Counted from the stretch's first letter, positions 51,047-60,735 are shown. The stretch is DNA of 64,000 nt from Rheinheimera hassiensis (GCF_022436675.1 NZ_JAKUJZ010000010.1:1-64000); one strand, 5' to 3'. Translations and numbers: made by a program. Notes: generated by a model not told the origin, from the letters alone.

Positions 51047-52240
51047 ATGCCTGTTGAAAGTCCAAGTGAATGTCCAGTTTTGACCTTAGAGCAATGCAGA
51101 GAAATTGCTCTGTCATATACACAACTATCACAATTTAGAACCAAGCGACCACAGGTTTACAGGTCGGCAAAAGCTCAGGGTTTTTTGGACGAAGTCACTG
51201 CACATTTAAAATCGCGTTCAATCTGGACATTTGAAATGTGCCAGAGCGAAGCCTCAAAGTTTTCTTCTCGCTCAGAATTTCGGGAAGAAAGCCACCATGC
51301 TTATAATGCTGCAAGAAAACGAGGCTGGTTAGACAAATTACATCCTGCCAGGGAAACTAAGCTAACTAAAACTTACTGCTTAACAGTAGCTTCAAAATAC
51401 GCTACTAGATCCTTTTTCGCTAAAGGTGACAGTAGCGCTTATAGTTATGCTCAACAAAAGGGCTGGCTGGAAGAATGCTGTGCACACATGAAGCGACCAG
51501 ATAGAACTCAGATAGATAAATCCCACTGCTTGAAAATGGCCGCAACCTGTTTCAGTGCTTCGCTGTTCAAGCTTCAGTACCCACATCTGTACACAAAAGC
51601 TAAATCTGATTCATTTACTGATGAACTGGTTTATCGGGTCATTACACCTGATGAGTGTAATAGTGAATTCCTTCAGTCTCTTGTTAAAAATTACTCGTCA
51701 ATTTTCTCTTTTCAATGTGCTCATCCTGATTTATACGCACTAATTGTCCAAAATGAATGGCAAAGCATCTGTTTTGCAGGTTTGCCATACCAGAAGCGTT
51801 GGGACTACGAAACATGTCTGACCGAGGCTAAGAAATTCACAACCTCCAGGGAGTTCCGTTTAAACAGTCAAACAGCATACTTAAAGGCTTACAATAAAGG
51901 CTGGCTCAGGGAGATTTGTGCACATATGCAGTCACATAGTGAAGATCAAGAGGAATTAAATTTTGACAAATGTAAGGAGATTGCCCTGCGTTTCAAAAAT
52001 AAAACCGACTTTCGTGTGAACGGTGGTCATGTTGTCAGAACTGCACTTAGAAATGGTTGGTTTGATGACATTTGCAAATGCTTTCCGAAGGCCAGCAGGG
52101 CAAAGTGGACAATCGAATCCATAACAGCATTGGCCGTTAACTTTCAATCAAGAAGTGAATTTGCGAAAGCGCACATTAGCGCCTACTCAGCGGCAGTAAA
52201 AAAAAATTGGCTTGATAAAGTATTTAAACACCTGGGTTAG
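51047..52240 (+). CDS. Eight-repeat protein, 397 aa
   Basis: The whole chain is eight units of about 45-50 residues with the pattern C-x(3)-A-x-x-[FY]-x-[ST]-[RK]-x-x-F-x(5-8)-A-Y-x-x-A-x-x-[KR]-G-W-L-D/E (for example YETCLTEAKKFTTSREF). Units 4 and 5 are diverged. Similar modules occur in phage and homing-endonuclease-associated proteins and are thought to contact DNA; I cannot name the family with certainty. No nuclease domain is present. A sequence-reading DNA-binding array is plausible. Confidence 0.6.
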   Translation: MPVESPSECPVLTLEQCREIALSYTQLSQFRTKRPQVYRSAKAQGFLDEVTAHLKSRSIWTFEMCQSEASKFSSRSEFREESHHAYNAARKRGWLDKLHPARETKLTKTYCLTVASKYATRSFFAKGDSSAYSYAQQKGWLEECCAHMKRPDRTQIDKSHCLKMAATCFSASLFKLQYPHLYTKAKSDSFTDELVYRVITPDECNSEFLQSLVKNYSSIFSFQCAHPDLYALIVQNEWQSICFAGLPYQKRWDYETCLTEAKKFTTSREFRLNSQTAYLKAYNKGWLREICAHMQSHSEDQEELNFDKCKEIALRFKNKTDFRVNGGHVVRTALRNGWFDDICKCFPKASRAKWTIESITALAVNFQSRSEFAKAHISAYSAAVKKNWLDKVFKHLG

Positions 52241-52356
52241 AACACCCTACGTCAATTATCTAGTTTCTGGTGCCGGTCATCATAATGTCAATAATTGACC
52301 TCTAATTCTCATAGGTTTTTATCTGGTTGATGCCTATGTATTTGTAGGTACAGGCC

Positions 52357-52425
52357 ATGTACGACAGTGTTTTCACCCTTTCCTTTGTTGAGAATAATCA
52401 ACAGAACGTAACTCAGGCAGCTTAG
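52357..52425 (+). CDS. Tiny ORF, 22 aa, with its own terminator
   Basis: ATG 52357 follows AGGTACAGGCC; the frame MYDSVFTLSFVENNQQNV... ends 7 bp before a 10-bp stem terminator. Compact unit; could also be a small RNA gene. The rest of 52241-52525 shows no gene. Confidence 0.35.
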   Translation: MYDSVFTLSFVENNQQNVTQAA

Positions 52426-52432
52426 GTATTGC

Positions 52433-52456
52433 GAACGGCATCTAATGATGCCGTTC
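52433..52456 (+). terminator. Terminator
   Basis: GAACGGCATC-taat-GATGCCGTTC, perfect 10-bp stem, tail TGCTTTAT. Confidence 0.65.
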
Positions 52457-52525
52457 TGCTTTATGGCCAAAATTTAAATCAGTCGTAATTTTCTATACGC
52501 AATCCACTGCGTAAGGAAAATAAAT

Positions 52526-53080
52526 ATGAAACTTGTTCTGATATTAAACAACACCAAAACTGTTATATCTGACTTTAATAATAGCTGGCCGCAAATTAGC
52601 TTGCGTGACGAATTACGAAGCCGGGGGATTACCGGTGCTTTCCCCATCATATCCTCGCTGTCCATTCCTGTTGTTGAAAGCAATAAGAGCTGTGCTTACA
52701 TCGAGCTTGGTGGATTTGCGGTGTTTGCCATCTCGCTTTTACCTTTAGCCGGCCATTTCCTTGGTAATAACACCTCTGCGCTCACCTTCCCTGCAGCTGA
52801 TGAACCAACAGATGAGAATTACGTTCCCGTAGGGTATGTGCTTACCAACGATGATCGCAAAACTATTGTCGGGCTGTTGAGTAATGCTTTGCATGAATCG
52901 AAGTCTGGTGTCGGTGAGGACAAGCTGACTGTTGATTGCGTGAAGAGCAATCTTGCGCTGCTCTCAGAGGCGCCGGCGGCACAAACTTATGTGGTCAACC
53001 CTGATAAACGCCTCGGCCAGGTGGGTGCCGTGATATTTGAAACGATCGCCGGCGCAAAAGCCTGCTTCATAGTTCAGTAA
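52526..53080 (+). CDS. Unknown protein, 184 aa
   Basis: ATG 52526 after AAGGAAAATAAAT. Mixed alpha/beta; residues 55-75 hydrophobic (AYIELGGFAVFAISLLPLAG) but with charged neighbours. Followed by a terminator. No family recognised. Confidence 0.55.
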   Translation: MKLVLILNNTKTVISDFNNSWPQISLRDELRSRGITGAFPIISSLSIPVVESNKSCAYIELGGFAVFAISLLPLAGHFLGNNTSALTFPAADEPTDENYVPVGYVLTNDDRKTIVGLLSNALHESKSGVGEDKLTVDCVKSNLALLSEAPAAQTYVVNPDKRLGQVGAVIFETIAGAKACFIVQ

Positions 53081-53084
53081 CCAT

Positions 53085-53101
53085 AAGGGGCTTTGCCCCT
53101 T
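53085..53101 (+). terminator. Terminator
   Basis: AAGGGGC-ttt-GCCCCTT, 7-bp stem, followed by GTTCTTC, 4 bp after the stop of the 184-aa gene. Confidence 0.7.
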
Positions 53102-53136
53102 GTTCTTCATTTCCCGATTTAATGCCTCAACTAGAG

Positions 53137-53169
53137 TTAGCTCCAAACTATCTCTTAGTTTGGAGCTAA
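53137..53169 (+). promoter_or_regulatory. Strong hairpin over a ribosome binding site
   Basis: TTAGCTCCAAACTA-tctct-TAGTTTGGAGCTAA is a perfect 14-bp stem. The SD AAGGAGAGAG of the next gene starts within its last bases, so the hairpin could gate translation, or be an operator in DNA. Confidence 0.55.
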
Positions 53170-53179
53170 GGAGAGAGTA

Positions 53180-53650
53180 ATGTTTAATCCATTAACAAAT
53201 CAGGCCGTTAGAAATGCAGAGCATCAACAGGCAATGCAAATTCGAAACATACTGCAGGCACACATCCGCAATCTGCTGCAGCGCGTCAACAGGAGGCTAA
53301 TTGTTGGTATCGACCGTGATGAGCGTCAGCGCTTGGTAGGAGAATTACAGGGGTATACGGCTATTCGTATGGCTCTTGCGCCAACTATTGCACCTGATCG
53401 CTATGCCAGCCTTATTCATCAGGCTACAACTGACTTAAATTCGACCTCAAATTTTACTGATGAATCACATTGCTTGTGCCAGGACATATTTGAAAAGTGT
53501 AACGGTGAAGCCTCACCCGGGGATCAATTAATAATTTTACGAAGACTGGTTAGCGGTTTAGCAGCTCAACTACCGGCCGCGGCAGTTGATGCTCTTTTCA
53601 CTGCAGAATTACGCGAGGCTGTGGCAGATGAGTTGTTGCAGCCGAGCTAA
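53180..53650 (+). CDS. Unknown protein, 156 aa
   Basis: Helical, Gln/Arg-rich N-terminal half (QIRNILQAHIRNLLQRVNRR), helical C-terminus. ATG 53180 with AAGGAGAGAGTA directly after the hairpin. No family recognised. Confidence 0.55.
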   Translation: MFNPLTNQAVRNAEHQQAMQIRNILQAHIRNLLQRVNRRLIVGIDRDERQRLVGELQGYTAIRMALAPTIAPDRYASLIHQATTDLNSTSNFTDESHCLCQDIFEKCNGEASPGDQLIILRRLVSGLAAQLPAAAVDALFTAELREAVADELLQPS

Positions 53651-53806
53651 CTTGGAATTCGGTGTCGGCCAGTTTAAGGGGTGTTCTGGCCGGCTAATTT
53701 CAATATAGCTTTGCAATAACTTTGTCTCCCGGCAAATCACAATTCGTCCAGTGACAACTTATTATTTCGAGTGCCAAGGCTGATACGACTACCTGCGTCT
53801 CGTAAA

Positions 53807-55402
53807 TCAACTCAAGAGCTTCCAGCTGCCTTTCGGATCAAATTCCCAACTTAGCGTCGTGTTTTCTGATGCCGTCAACTGGAAATGCGGCTGGCGTTGT
53901 TCTGGTGGACTCAGCGGACAGAACATAGCCAACTCAAACCTTTCTATAATTGCAGTTAAAGCGGGTGCTAATACCCGGTTCCCAAGTACATTTAGTTCAA
54001 CTGGCTGCCCTTTCATTTGGCAAATCGCTTGTTGGAAACCGTCGTTAGGGAAGTGCTTGTATTGTTCTGGTAAATCAGAGGAAATAAGGCCGGTACAAAA
54101 TACGTGCCCGGCAGGACAAATACTACTACTTCTGGTTAATCTGTCATGGCACTCCAAGAGCATGTGGTATTCATCTTCTGACAACTGGGTGTTCTTAAAT
54201 TTAACAGCCTGCGGTAATTTCGCTGATATAACTCGGGAGTAGTCGATAATTTCAATCGTATCTTTGAGGTTCGCAATAAAATTTTCTAGGCTAATATTGT
54301 CTGAGGAATTAAGAATAATTGGTTCAACGGAGTGGTGAAGCTCTATGACAATATTGGTTGTTTGAGATGCACTTAGAAAGTTTAAGAGCTTTTTAAATTT
54401 GGCAAAATACTGCAACTTATCTGCCCGCATACCGACCCACGAGTTAATGGAGAAACTTAAATTGAATTTGCTCCCGCCCTCATTAAAGTAAGTTAATTCC
54501 AGCGTAATAAGGCCCGATAAGGCCTTACCATATATTGTTCCGCCTTTACTTCCTATACTCAGTTCAGTTGAGAATGTGGCCAGTTCAAACTCAGCACCTG
54601 ATTCGTTTTTAAATGAAACAACTGTTTCAAGATCCTTGTTTTTACCGGTGAGAATTAAATTTGCTTTCTCTCCGTGGCGGAACAATTCCTCAATAAGGGG
54701 GGAGCCTTCAATTTTGTAGGACTCCGGTGGAAGCTCGGTTGACTTACCAAACTCTTTTAACTGCCGCACTTTATCAACAACCACAGGTGTATTTATCAAT
54801 AGCAGGTTAAGTGACGGGGTGGTGCCAGGCTTGGCACCTATCTCATAGATGCAACTCCCACTCTCATAGGAGCGGAGCCTAACTTCAAGTCGGGGATCGA
54901 GCTCAGACAAATTTCTCTCATGCCCTTTTATGACAGACAAAATTGCACTTGGATCACTGGTTCCACCTGTAGCATTCGCCAGCATTCCTCTACCGAATGC
55001 TACCATCACTTCGTTATTATGCTCGCTTTCAGAAATGCTTTTTTTCCCGAAACGCTTTATTGAAGTATCTTCGGCAGTTTTTTTCCATTCCAGGAGCAAT
55101 GTTACAGGGAATCGCGCTGGATCGGTATCAATCAACCTGGCGCACGATTGGCACAGCCAAATACCGTTACTTATGCTCTTTCGCTGAACTGTCGTCAATG
55201 AGGGGTCATAGCGGGGGCCACCTTGGGCAGCGGCACGAATATGAGCTGCAACACCGATGCTTGAGCTTTTATCTGGGTTGGTGTGAGCGCCGCTGGTATA
55301 AGATCTGCAATCAGGCTTTGAGCAGACGCCACCGACTCTCTTCTCCAGCATTAATTTTGTTTGCGAGGAGAAATCATCTCTATTGGAGGGCTTTGGCGGC
55401 AT
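53807..55402 (-). CDS. HNH-type nuclease with unknown C-terminal sensor-like region
   Basis: 531 aa. Residues 1-115 form an HNH-like domain: CSKPDC, GVAAHIRAAAQGGPRYD (histidine of the metal site) and NGIWLCQSCARLID. This N-terminus is the type seen in CBASS Cap4/Cap5-like effectors and other defence nucleases. The remaining 400 residues are beta-rich then helical and do not show SAVED motifs I can recognise. Single-gene unit, no cyclase next to it. Confidence 0.7.
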   Translation of the reverse strand: MPPKPSNRDDFSSQTKLMLEKRVGGVCSKPDCRSYTSGAHTNPDKSSSIGVAAHIRAAAQGGPRYDPSLTTVQRKSISNGIWLCQSCARLIDTDPARFPVTLLLEWKKTAEDTSIKRFGKKSISESEHNNEVMVAFGRGMLANATGGTSDPSAILSVIKGHERNLSELDPRLEVRLRSYESGSCIYEIGAKPGTTPSLNLLLINTPVVVDKVRQLKEFGKSTELPPESYKIEGSPLIEELFRHGEKANLILTGKNKDLETVVSFKNESGAEFELATFSTELSIGSKGGTIYGKALSGLITLELTYFNEGGSKFNLSFSINSWVGMRADKLQYFAKFKKLLNFLSASQTTNIVIELHHSVEPIILNSSDNISLENFIANLKDTIEIIDYSRVISAKLPQAVKFKNTQLSEDEYHMLLECHDRLTRSSSICPAGHVFCTGLISSDLPEQYKHFPNDGFQQAICQMKGQPVELNVLGNRVLAPALTAIIERFELAMFCPLSPPEQRQPHFQLTASENTTLSWEFDPKGSWKLLS

Positions 55403-55432
55403 TTATAATCCCGTTATACGTCTAAGTCCACT

Positions 55433-55537
55433 ATGCCTGAAGTTTACAACGATTTGGTGAAGATCAGGAAATACAAGCGACTGCTTTTGCTTATTATTTT
55501 GCTATTGCTGCTTGCGTGTTCGATACAGCTTGATTAA
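55433..55537 (+). CDS. Tiny lipoprotein or membrane ORF, 34 aa
   Basis: MPEVYNDLVKIRKYKRLLLLIILLLLLACSIQLD is basic, then hydrophobic, then lipobox-like LLAC (split: KRLLLLIILL, LLLACSIQLD). It resembles bacteriocin lysis lipoproteins in outline only. SD weak; followed by a terminator 8 bp on. Confidence 0.35.
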   Translation: MPEVYNDLVKIRKYKRLLLLIILLLLLACSIQLD

Positions 55538-55545
55538 TACCAAAG

Positions 55546-55568
55546 AGTGCCGGGTTAAGCCCGGCACT
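55546..55568. terminator. Bidirectional terminator
   Basis: AGTGCCGGG-ttaag-CCCGGCACT, 9-bp GC-rich stem between convergent units; T content is low on both sides. Confidence 0.65.
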
Positions 55569-55574
55569 AAGCAT

Positions 55575-56660
55575 TTAGAAGCGAAATCCGATAGTAAGGG
55601 CTCCACTGGCTTTAATTGCGTCATCATCCAACGTGGTGCTATCAAGCGCTGTAGTGCCAACGTTCTGACCAACCTTATACACGCCGTTAAGCTGTTTAAA
55701 CTCAGACGCGATTACACTTATGCTAACGGAAAAATTCTCCGTAAAAGCAAGGCTGACACCGGCGCCGACCAGTAAACCATTTTGGCCAAGCCCAAGCATT
55801 CCTGATGGCCCGATATGGAAATCATCACCCCACGTCCACAGAGGATAAATATATGCGACGGTCAATGCGTGATTAATGGAGGGCTGATTTCCCTGACGCT
55901 GAACTGTATAGGTCCCATCTTCGCCGGCAACGCTATAGTGTAGGGTGTCTCTGCTACCAATGAAGGTCCAACCGGCATGAGTGATCCACTCTTTGACTTT
56001 CTGTTTGAGCGTGAATTTTGCAACCTGTGTTGAGCCACCAGTCTCTACTTTGTTAAAGGTGAAAATCAAATCCTGTCCTTTCTCTATTGGAGCGGCTATT
56101 AGTCTTTGAGTGATCTCAACTGCTCGATTTTTTGACCCTACACATGAATCATTATGGACTCCACTCTCGTCATTTGGAGGCACTGCGATGATTTGCTTTA
56201 ACAGGCTTGCTGTTGCTGCTGGAGTTTCCGCTTTACTCAATTCGTTAATAAGGGGCGTGAGTATAGCGACACACGATTTGGGAGCTGCCACAATTCCGGC
56301 AACACCTCCATCTGGCTTTGGTGTATCTTCAGGCTTGGCAATCGGCACCGGCGCTTCAACTTGCGGCCTGACAAGTGCGGCGCGGCGTACTTCCTGGTAA
56401 CTGATATTGTGCTGGTAGTTTGCACTGGCCTTTGGCGGGATATTGGTTATGAGAATGTACATCACTTTTCCCATTCCGCCCGTTTTATTTATCACAGCTT
56501 CACCAGGCGAGGCTGCGTCGATAACAAGGGGGGTTTGCGGGTTACTCCACTGACTTTGGTAGGTTGGCTCGCCGGTAAGCCAATTAGCATTTACATGTGT
56601 GCTTATTGTTGGCGCCAGCGCCAGTAAAACCCAAACATATGAGTGTTTAATTGTTTTCAT
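55575..56660 (-). CDS. Probable outer-membrane beta-barrel protein
   Basis: Signal peptide to about residue 25 (WVLLALAPTISTHVNA), a periplasmic region with Pro-rich linker (residues 85-115) and two Cys (SCVAIL, DSCVGS), then amphipathic beta-strands ending IKASGALTIGFRF with the C-terminal Phe of outer-membrane proteins. 361 aa. Function unknown; surface exclusion or mating contact is conceivable. Confidence 0.6.
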   Translation of the reverse strand: MKTIKHSYVWVLLALAPTISTHVNANWLTGEPTYQSQWSNPQTPLVIDAASPGEAVINKTGGMGKVMYILITNIPPKASANYQHNISYQEVRRAALVRPQVEAPVPIAKPEDTPKPDGGVAGIVAAPKSCVAILTPLINELSKAETPAATASLLKQIIAVPPNDESGVHNDSCVGSKNRAVEITQRLIAAPIEKGQDLIFTFNKVETGGSTQVAKFTLKQKVKEWITHAGWTFIGSRDTLHYSVAGEDGTYTVQRQGNQPSINHALTVAYIYPLWTWGDDFHIGPSGMLGLGQNGLLVGAGVSLAFTENFSVSISVIASEFKQLNGVYKVGQNVGTTALDSTTLDDDAIKASGALTIGFRF

Positions 56661-56938
56661 AGATAAGTCCCTTTAAATGGCAATCAACTTTGCATAAATG
56701 AATGTAGCCCAGTTCCTACAAAAGTAAATTTTGACCAACGCCGAAGACTCTGAATCTGAGCACTTTCAAGCCCGCAGCTGTAGCTTCCTTGTCGGGCGCT
56801 GCCGCATATCCCTTACCAGCTAAAGGCGAATTATTGCTGGTTACACCAATGGCAGGCCTAAAAGTTTGAGCGACTTTCCTGTTGTGATTGTCAAAGACTG
56901 ACTTTGAGCATCGACAAAACTAACCAGGTGCAGCTATA

Positions 56939-56954
56939 CTGTTTATATATACAG
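56939..56954 (+). promoter_or_regulatory. LexA box
   Basis: CTGTTTATATATACAG fits the gammaproteobacterial consensus CTGT-N8-ACAG exactly and sits 16 bp before the umuD start. Bases 56661-56938 carry no gene. Confidence 0.85.
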
Positions 56955-56970
56955 TTATGGGTTGTGCCTT

Positions 56971-57375
56971 ATGCAAATTCCTATTCCGCTTTTTTCAGAT
57001 ACAGTTGCCGCCGGCTTCCCAAGCCCGGCTCAGGACTATATTGAGCAAAATATCGACCTTAACAGCCTTTGCATTCGTCATCCTGCAGCTACGTTCTTTG
57101 TGCGAGCCGGTGGCGATTCGATGATTGATATTGGTATACACAGTGGTGATCTTCTGGTTGTTGACCGCTCAATTGTGGCCACTCATGGCGAAGTCATTGT
57201 TGCGTCACTCGATGGCGAGTTTACGGTAAAAGAGCTTTGCATCCGCCCTACCACGCAATTACTGCCCTATAACTCAAAATATGCGCCTATTCCACTTTCT
57301 GATAACTCCGATTTTCAAGTGTTTGGTGTCGTCGTACATGTAATCAAAAACTTGCGTAATCGCCAGGTGGGATGA
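56971..57375 (+). CDS. umuD: UmuD-type translesion polymerase V subunit
   Basis: 134 aa from ATG 56971. RecA-stimulated self-cleavage site A14-G15 (VAAGFPSP), catalytic Ser50 (GGDSM) and Lys87 (FTVKEL) are all present, so it should be processed to UmuD'. SOS control by the adjacent LexA box. ATGA-type overlap with umuC. Confidence 0.93.
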   Translation: MQIPIPLFSDTVAAGFPSPAQDYIEQNIDLNSLCIRHPAATFFVRAGGDSMIDIGIHSGDLLVVDRSIVATHGEVIVASLDGEFTVKELCIRPTTQLLPYNSKYAPIPLSDNSDFQVFGVVVHVIKNLRNRQVG

Positions 57376-58625
57376 TGTTTGGTCTGTGTGACTGCAATAA
57401 TTTCTACGCAAGCTGTGAAAAGCTGTTTAAGCCGGCACTGGCTAACCGGCCTGTAATCGTGCTGAGCAATAATGATGGCTGTGTGGTTGCTCGCTCTCGG
57501 GAGGCGAAACAACTTGGCATTAAAATGGGTGTGCCTGCGTTTCAGATCCAAAACGAAATACGAAAGCACCGGATAGAGGTTTTTTCATCAAATTACGCTC
57601 TCTACGGCGATATGTCAGCCAGAGTAATGAGCACTATACGTGACATGGTGCCGGCCTTGGAGGTGTACAGCATCGATGAGTGTTTTGTAGACCTGTCCGG
57701 ATGCGGTAGGTTTGATCTCACTGAGTTTGGAAAGGACATAAAATCACGTGTTGCTCAGTACACCGGCATAGCTATCTGTGTTGGAATAGCACCGACTAAA
57801 ACCCTTGCGAAACTGGCCAACTTCGCAGCAAAAAAGTGGTCTGCAACCGGGGGAGTCGTTGACCTTTCAGATTCGGTTCGGCAGCGCAAGCTGCTATCTC
57901 TCATCCCGGTCGATGAAATTTGGGGTATTGGGCGGCAGTTAACGAAGCGGCTTAATGATATAGGCATAAAGTCAGGCCTGGACTTCGCGGATACGCCGGC
58001 AAAGTTACTCCGGCAACAGTTTTCAGTTGTACTGGAGCGCACTCATCGAGAGATAAACGGCGAGTCATGTATTGAGCTTGAGGATGCTCCACCCACCAAA
58101 AAGCAAATCGTTTGCTCCAGGGCATTTGGAGAGCGGGTAACAATAAAGCGTGATATGAATCTTGCTCTGGCTGAGCACGTATCGAGGGCATGCAAGAAGC
58201 TGCGTCAGGAAAAGCAAAAGGCTCGCGTGATCAGTATCTTTATAACTACGGGGCATTTCAGCAATGATCCTGTGAAATACAGCCAAAACCGGTCAGCGGA
58301 ACTCACCTATCCAAGTGATGACACCAGAGATTTTTTACATCTGGCATCATTACTGCTTGATGCAATATGGCTTGATGGGCCACGGTATGCAAAGTGTGGG
58401 GTTATGCTGATGGATTTTTATGATCAGTCTGTAGTACAAGGCGACCTTTTCGCCGCGGCACCAGTGAGCAATCAGCTGATGTCATTAGTAGACAGGATAA
58501 ACTCCACCGGCAGTGGCCAGATTAGTTTCGCCAGTGCTATTGGATCTTCGTCTCATGCAATGCGTCGAGAGAGATTGTCACCGGCTTACACCACAAAGTT
58601 ATCTGAACTGCCTATCGCAAAATAA
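57372..58625 (+). CDS. umuC: UmuC-type Y-family DNA polymerase
   Basis: 417 aa. Palm motifs [14 protein letters not shown] and [11 protein letters not shown] carry the catalytic acids, and [13 protein letters not shown] and [12 protein letters not shown] are family hallmarks. QGDLF at residues 356-360 is a clamp-binding motif at the position of QLNLF in E. coli UmuC. Plasmid-borne like MucAB/RumAB; performs error-prone bypass. Confidence 0.95.
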   Translation: MMFGLCDCNNFYASCEKLFKPALANRPVIVLSNNDGCVVARSREAKQLGIKMGVPAFQIQNEIRKHRIEVFSSNYALYGDMSARVMSTIRDMVPALEVYSIDECFVDLSGCGRFDLTEFGKDIKSRVAQYTGIAICVGIAPTKTLAKLANFAAKKWSATGGVVDLSDSVRQRKLLSLIPVDEIWGIGRQLTKRLNDIGIKSGLDFADTPAKLLRQQFSVVLERTHREINGESCIELEDAPPTKKQIVCSRAFGERVTIKRDMNLALAEHVSRACKKLRQEKQKARVISIFITTGHFSNDPVKYSQNRSAELTYPSDDTRDFLHLASLLLDAIWLDGPRYAKCGVMLMDFYDQSVVQGDLFAAAPVSNQLMSLVDRINSTGSGQISFASAIGSSSHAMRRERLSPAYTTKLSELPIAK

Positions 58626-58896
58626 TGTGTCACTCAGCGTCACTTGTTTAATTACAAGACGCTGAACACTTTCGCTGGCCGCGCCCGCCTTCGGTCCATT
58701 TAGAATTCCCTCGTTTAAATTATCCGGCCCCGGTGTGCACTTCATCTTGGGGTTAAAAACGATTGTATTTCGTTTCACCCTCTGATTCCGTGATGTTAAA
58801 GCGACAACTGCCGGCTCCGTTGGCGCCCGACTGGCAGTTTTACTGCTGTGATTTTTATCTTTGAGACAATGCTTCCATTAAGCAGGAGATATAGAC
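58626..58896. other. Intergenic after umuC
   Basis: Contains a stem CAGCGTC...GACGCTG (58635-58665) that could end the umuDC transcript; no T run. No gene seen before the tiny ORF at 58897. Confidence 0.4.
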
Positions 58897-58974
58897 ATGA
58901 ATTTGCAATTCGATTTTGATGCGCCGGCGCTGGTACACAGCAAAGTAGCAACGTCGAAGATGGCCTTTACTTAA
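58897..58974 (+). CDS. Tiny ORF, 25 aa, ahead of the methyltransferase
   Basis: ATG 58897 with AGGAGATATAGAC. Product MNLQFDFDAPALVHSKVATS.... Ends 23 bp before the methyltransferase start; may be a leader or a real micro-protein. Confidence 0.4.
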   Translation: MNLQFDFDAPALVHSKVATSKMAFT

Positions 58975-58997
58975 ACTAAGCAATTATAGGAAGCCCA

Positions 58998-59738
58998 ATG
59001 TCATTCTTTCAAATTGTGCAGGGTGATGCGTTGGCTGTGATGTCAACTATTGAGGATAACAGCGTTGATTTGGTTGTGTCAGACCCGGCGTACTGCTCAC
59101 TTGAGAAGCACCGTTCAGTGGGCACTACTACCCGCCTCGCTCAATCTGATGCCAGTTCTAATGAATGGTTTCCAGTGGTATCTAACGATTATTTGGTGGA
59201 TTACGCCAGAGAGTGCTACCGGATAATGAAGCCTGGCACGCATGGGTACATTCTGTGCGACCAAGATACCGGTTTTTTCCTAAAGCCGGAATTGGAGCGT
59301 ATTGGCTTCTTTTTTTGGCGAGTTTTGACATGGGATAAAGAAAGCCTTGGTATGGGCTATCACTACCGGTGCCGTAGCGAGTGGGTGTTATTTTTTGAAA
59401 AAGTTGAGCGTAAGGGTAAGCACCGGCAGCTTAACGACCTTTCAGTACCTGATATTATCAGTGTTAAATCGCTCAGAGGAAAGCAGTACTACCCAACTGA
59501 AAAGCCGGTTCAGCTGCTGGAATTGTTTATTGGTCAGAGCACGCAACCGGGGCAAGCTGTCTTTGATGGATTTTGTGGCAGCGGCTCTACCGGTGAAGCA
59601 GCGCTTAATCTTGGCCGCAATGTCATTCTTTGTGATTTACAGCCCAGCGCGGTACATAGGGCCGATTCAAGATTAATGAAAATTGGCACTCAAAAAGAGC
59701 TTGTTATCCCACGCTCTCAGATGGCGCTGGCCATTTGA
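58998..59738 (+). CDS. DNA adenine/cytosine-N4 methyltransferase, beta class
   Basis: 246 aa. Catalytic motif IV SDPAYCSLE (D-P-A-Y, a variant of DPPY) precedes motif I FDGFCGSGSTGEAAL, the beta-class order; YPTEKPVQLLELFI is motif X-like. No restriction gene beside it, so an orphan methylase, useful for evading host restriction or for replication control at the GATC-rich origin; target site unknown. Confidence 0.85.
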   Translation: MSFFQIVQGDALAVMSTIEDNSVDLVVSDPAYCSLEKHRSVGTTTRLAQSDASSNEWFPVVSNDYLVDYARECYRIMKPGTHGYILCDQDTGFFLKPELERIGFFFWRVLTWDKESLGMGYHYRCRSEWVLFFEKVERKGKHRQLNDLSVPDIISVKSLRGKQYYPTEKPVQLLELFIGQSTQPGQAVFDGFCGSGSTGEAALNLGRNVILCDLQPSAVHRADSRLMKIGTQKELVIPRSQMALAI

Positions 59739-59816
59739 TGGCGAGATTTATGCCGATTTACTGCTTAAACCCATAACTCCCCGAAAATACCTTCATCAAT
59801 TTGATGGAGGTATATC

Positions 59817-60221
59817 ATGTCTAATGTAATCAAACTTGGCCTGCATAAACAAAAGCCGGATGCCCTACCAGGCTGTATGACGTTAGATCGCATGCTGACC
59901 CTGACCGATGTTCAAACTCAGGTAGAAGCTGTCCTCAAAACGATTTGTGCTGATGATAGCGACCCGGCTATGAACGCTCTAAATTGTGCCGAATGGATTT
60001 ACGCCAACAGGGATATGCTGCCTACCTGTCTGATGAAGTTCGACCCAATTATGGTTTACGCCGGCCGTGGCAACAATGAAGGGGAGATTGTCAGGGTGTT
60101 GCAGGGGCGTGGTTCGGACATTAAAGAGCTGATCAGCATTAAGTACTTCCTTGGAATGGATTTTATCCGTAAAGTAGCTATCGAGCTTGATGAAGCCTTT
60201 AATCAAGGTTTTTACAGCTAG
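59817..60221 (+). CDS. Hypothetical protein, 134 aa
   Basis: ATG 59817 with GGAGGTATATC. Helical, acidic C-terminus; contains AGRGNNEGEIVRVLQGRG. A terminator follows. Unknown. Confidence 0.6.
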   Translation: MSNVIKLGLHKQKPDALPGCMTLDRMLTLTDVQTQVEAVLKTICADDSDPAMNALNCAEWIYANRDMLPTCLMKFDPIMVYAGRGNNEGEIVRVLQGRGSDIKELISIKYFLGMDFIRKVAIELDEAFNQGFYS

Positions 60222-60275
60222 AGCTAAGACCCATTGCAAGCGCATTTAACCGGCGAGCAATGCGCGTAGCTTTTT

Positions 60276-60297
60276 CATGCGGGGGGCATGCTTTTTC
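60276..60297 (+). terminator. Rho-independent terminator
   Basis: CATGC-ggggg-GCATG then CTTTTTC, ending the methyltransferase-134 aa unit. It separates plus-strand genes from the minus-strand island to the right. Confidence 0.7.
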
Positions 60298-60433
60298 CTC
60301 TTAGGCTAGAATCAAAGTATTCAGCTTTACTGTTCTTCTACTAAGTATTGGATTATTAATACCCAGTGACTCCGCCATTTGAGTACGTTGTCAGAGTCGT
60401 ACTGCCGATACGAGTTACACTCACTGCAATAGC

Positions 60434-60721
60434 CTAGCTTTCATCCGGATTAATTTGCTCCCAATACGATACTGACTCAACAGAAATCACCCTGGCATTC
60501 CTCAAATCAGTAATTAGGCCATGCTCAATAAGTCGATCCGCTACATACCACATTTCGTCATTACAACTATCGCCAAAGCAAAACGAGCCATGCTCATCCA
60601 CTCGACCTCTCACTGGGTAAGCAGGCAACTTCACTCCGTCAACAAGTGTGACAATGTAAGGCCAGTCGCTTCTCCACACTGAACGGTCTAATGCCGGGAA
60701 GACTGCTACATCGTTTACCAA
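60434..60721 (-). CDS. Hypothetical protein, 95 aa
   Basis: Beta-rich protein: VDGVKLPAYPVRGRVDEHGSF, FGDSCNDEMWYV. Last gene of the 63-kb operon. Unknown. Confidence 0.55.
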   Translation of the reverse strand: MVNDVAVFPALDRSVWRSDWPYIVTLVDGVKLPAYPVRGRVDEHGSFCFGDSCNDEMWYVADRLIEHGLITDLRNARVISVESVSYWEQINPDES

Positions 60722-60735
60722 ACAAATTTCCTCAG

